Below, one piece after another: positions 12,924 through 12,995 of a DNA stretch of 12,995 bases (position 1 is its first letter; each line of letters starts with the position of its first letter). The stretch lies in NCBI GenBank assembly GCA_900548185.1, contig URJJ01000053.1, positions 1 to 12,995 of the forward strand, written 5' to 3'. The notes beneath the pieces were generated by a model that saw nothing but the letters and a program-made list of their open reading frames with translations, did no database searches and had not been told where the DNA came from. The DNA is from an uncultured Opitutales bacterium. GTDB taxonomy: Bacteria; Verrucomicrobiota; Verrucomicrobiia; Opitutales; Intestinicryptomonadaceae. Position numbers and translations under genes: made by a program.

Positions 12924-12995
12924 CTACTTTCTTCTGCGGGAAGCTGAAAATGCCAGCGCAAATAATCCAAAGACCGCCGCACAAGCCGCAGGCTC
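12924..12995 (-). CDS. C-terminus of a PEP-CTERM sorting-domain protein (5' part beyond the window)
   Basis: Read on the minus strand from the window edge, the frame is EPAAC, then a hydrophobic stretch AAVFGLFALAFSAS, then RRRK and a TAG stop (12924-12926). A (P)EP motif, a single membrane-spanning helix and a terminal Arg/Lys cluster make the classic PEP-CTERM tail, recognised and cleaved by exosortase in the inner membrane during export to the outer surface or extracellular matrix. Only 23 residues are visible, so the mature protein's function is unknown. The frame is open to the edge and a strong terminator follows at matching distance, which supports it being real. Confidence 0.85.
   Translation of the reverse strand, partial: EPAACAAVFGLFALAFSASRRRK

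Noticed and set aside
1..12995. CRISPR arrays, insertion sequences, tRNA or rRNA genes
   Set aside because: No spaced direct repeats, transposase motifs, tRNA cloverleaf or rRNA signature sequences were seen on either strand.

Overview
The window looks like bacterial chromosomal DNA of moderately high G+C from a Gram-negative, envelope-rich organism, and most probably Verrucomicrobiota or a close PVC-group relative. This is inference. It rests on a PEP-CTERM sorting tail at the right edge, a large secreted glycoside hydrolase family 2 enzyme with extra carbohydrate-binding modules, a lysine/alanine-rich histone H1-like tail protein, and the near absence of Shine-Dalgarno motifs. The first 51 bases are not genomic. 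They are an Illumina Nextera i5 adapter left on the contig end, so the window starts at a contig boundary.

Layout. Bases 53-1562 (+) hold the tail of a CPBP/CAAX-type intramembrane protease overlapping thiL (thiamine-monophosphate kinase). A long inverted repeat at 1595-1659 separates them from two convergent minus-strand genes for exported proteins. These are a GH2 enzyme with LamG-like and AbfB/CBM42-like C-terminal domains (1704-4472), and an unrecognised protein with four ~45-residue helical repeats followed by an apparently degenerate trypsin-like domain (4800-6449). Divergent from the latter is a DEAD-box RNA helicase with a long Arg/Gly-rich N-terminal arm (6567-8114). Then come thyA and folA, a tightly coupled folate/dTMP pair (8390-9660), and a small protein joining a Lys/Ala-rich tail to a CBM20-like beta-sandwich (9799-10224). 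About 750 bases without a convincing gene follow (10225-10980), rich in inverted repeats and terminator-like hairpins. On the far side alr (alanine racemase, minus) and yraN (plus) diverge from a 99-base spacer. The window ends in the C-terminus of a PEP-CTERM protein on the minus strand.

Most genes are housekeeping: thiamine cofactor synthesis, dTMP/tetrahydrofolate recycling, D-alanine supply for peptidoglycan, and RNA remodelling. The accessory content is the GH2 enzyme, the repeat/pseudo-protease protein and the PEP-CTERM protein, all apparently destined for the envelope or exterior. The most unusual items are the repeat/pseudo-protease protein, the H1-like/carbohydrate-binding fusion and the structured gene-poor region downstream of it. 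No mobile element, CRISPR array, tRNA or rRNA was seen.
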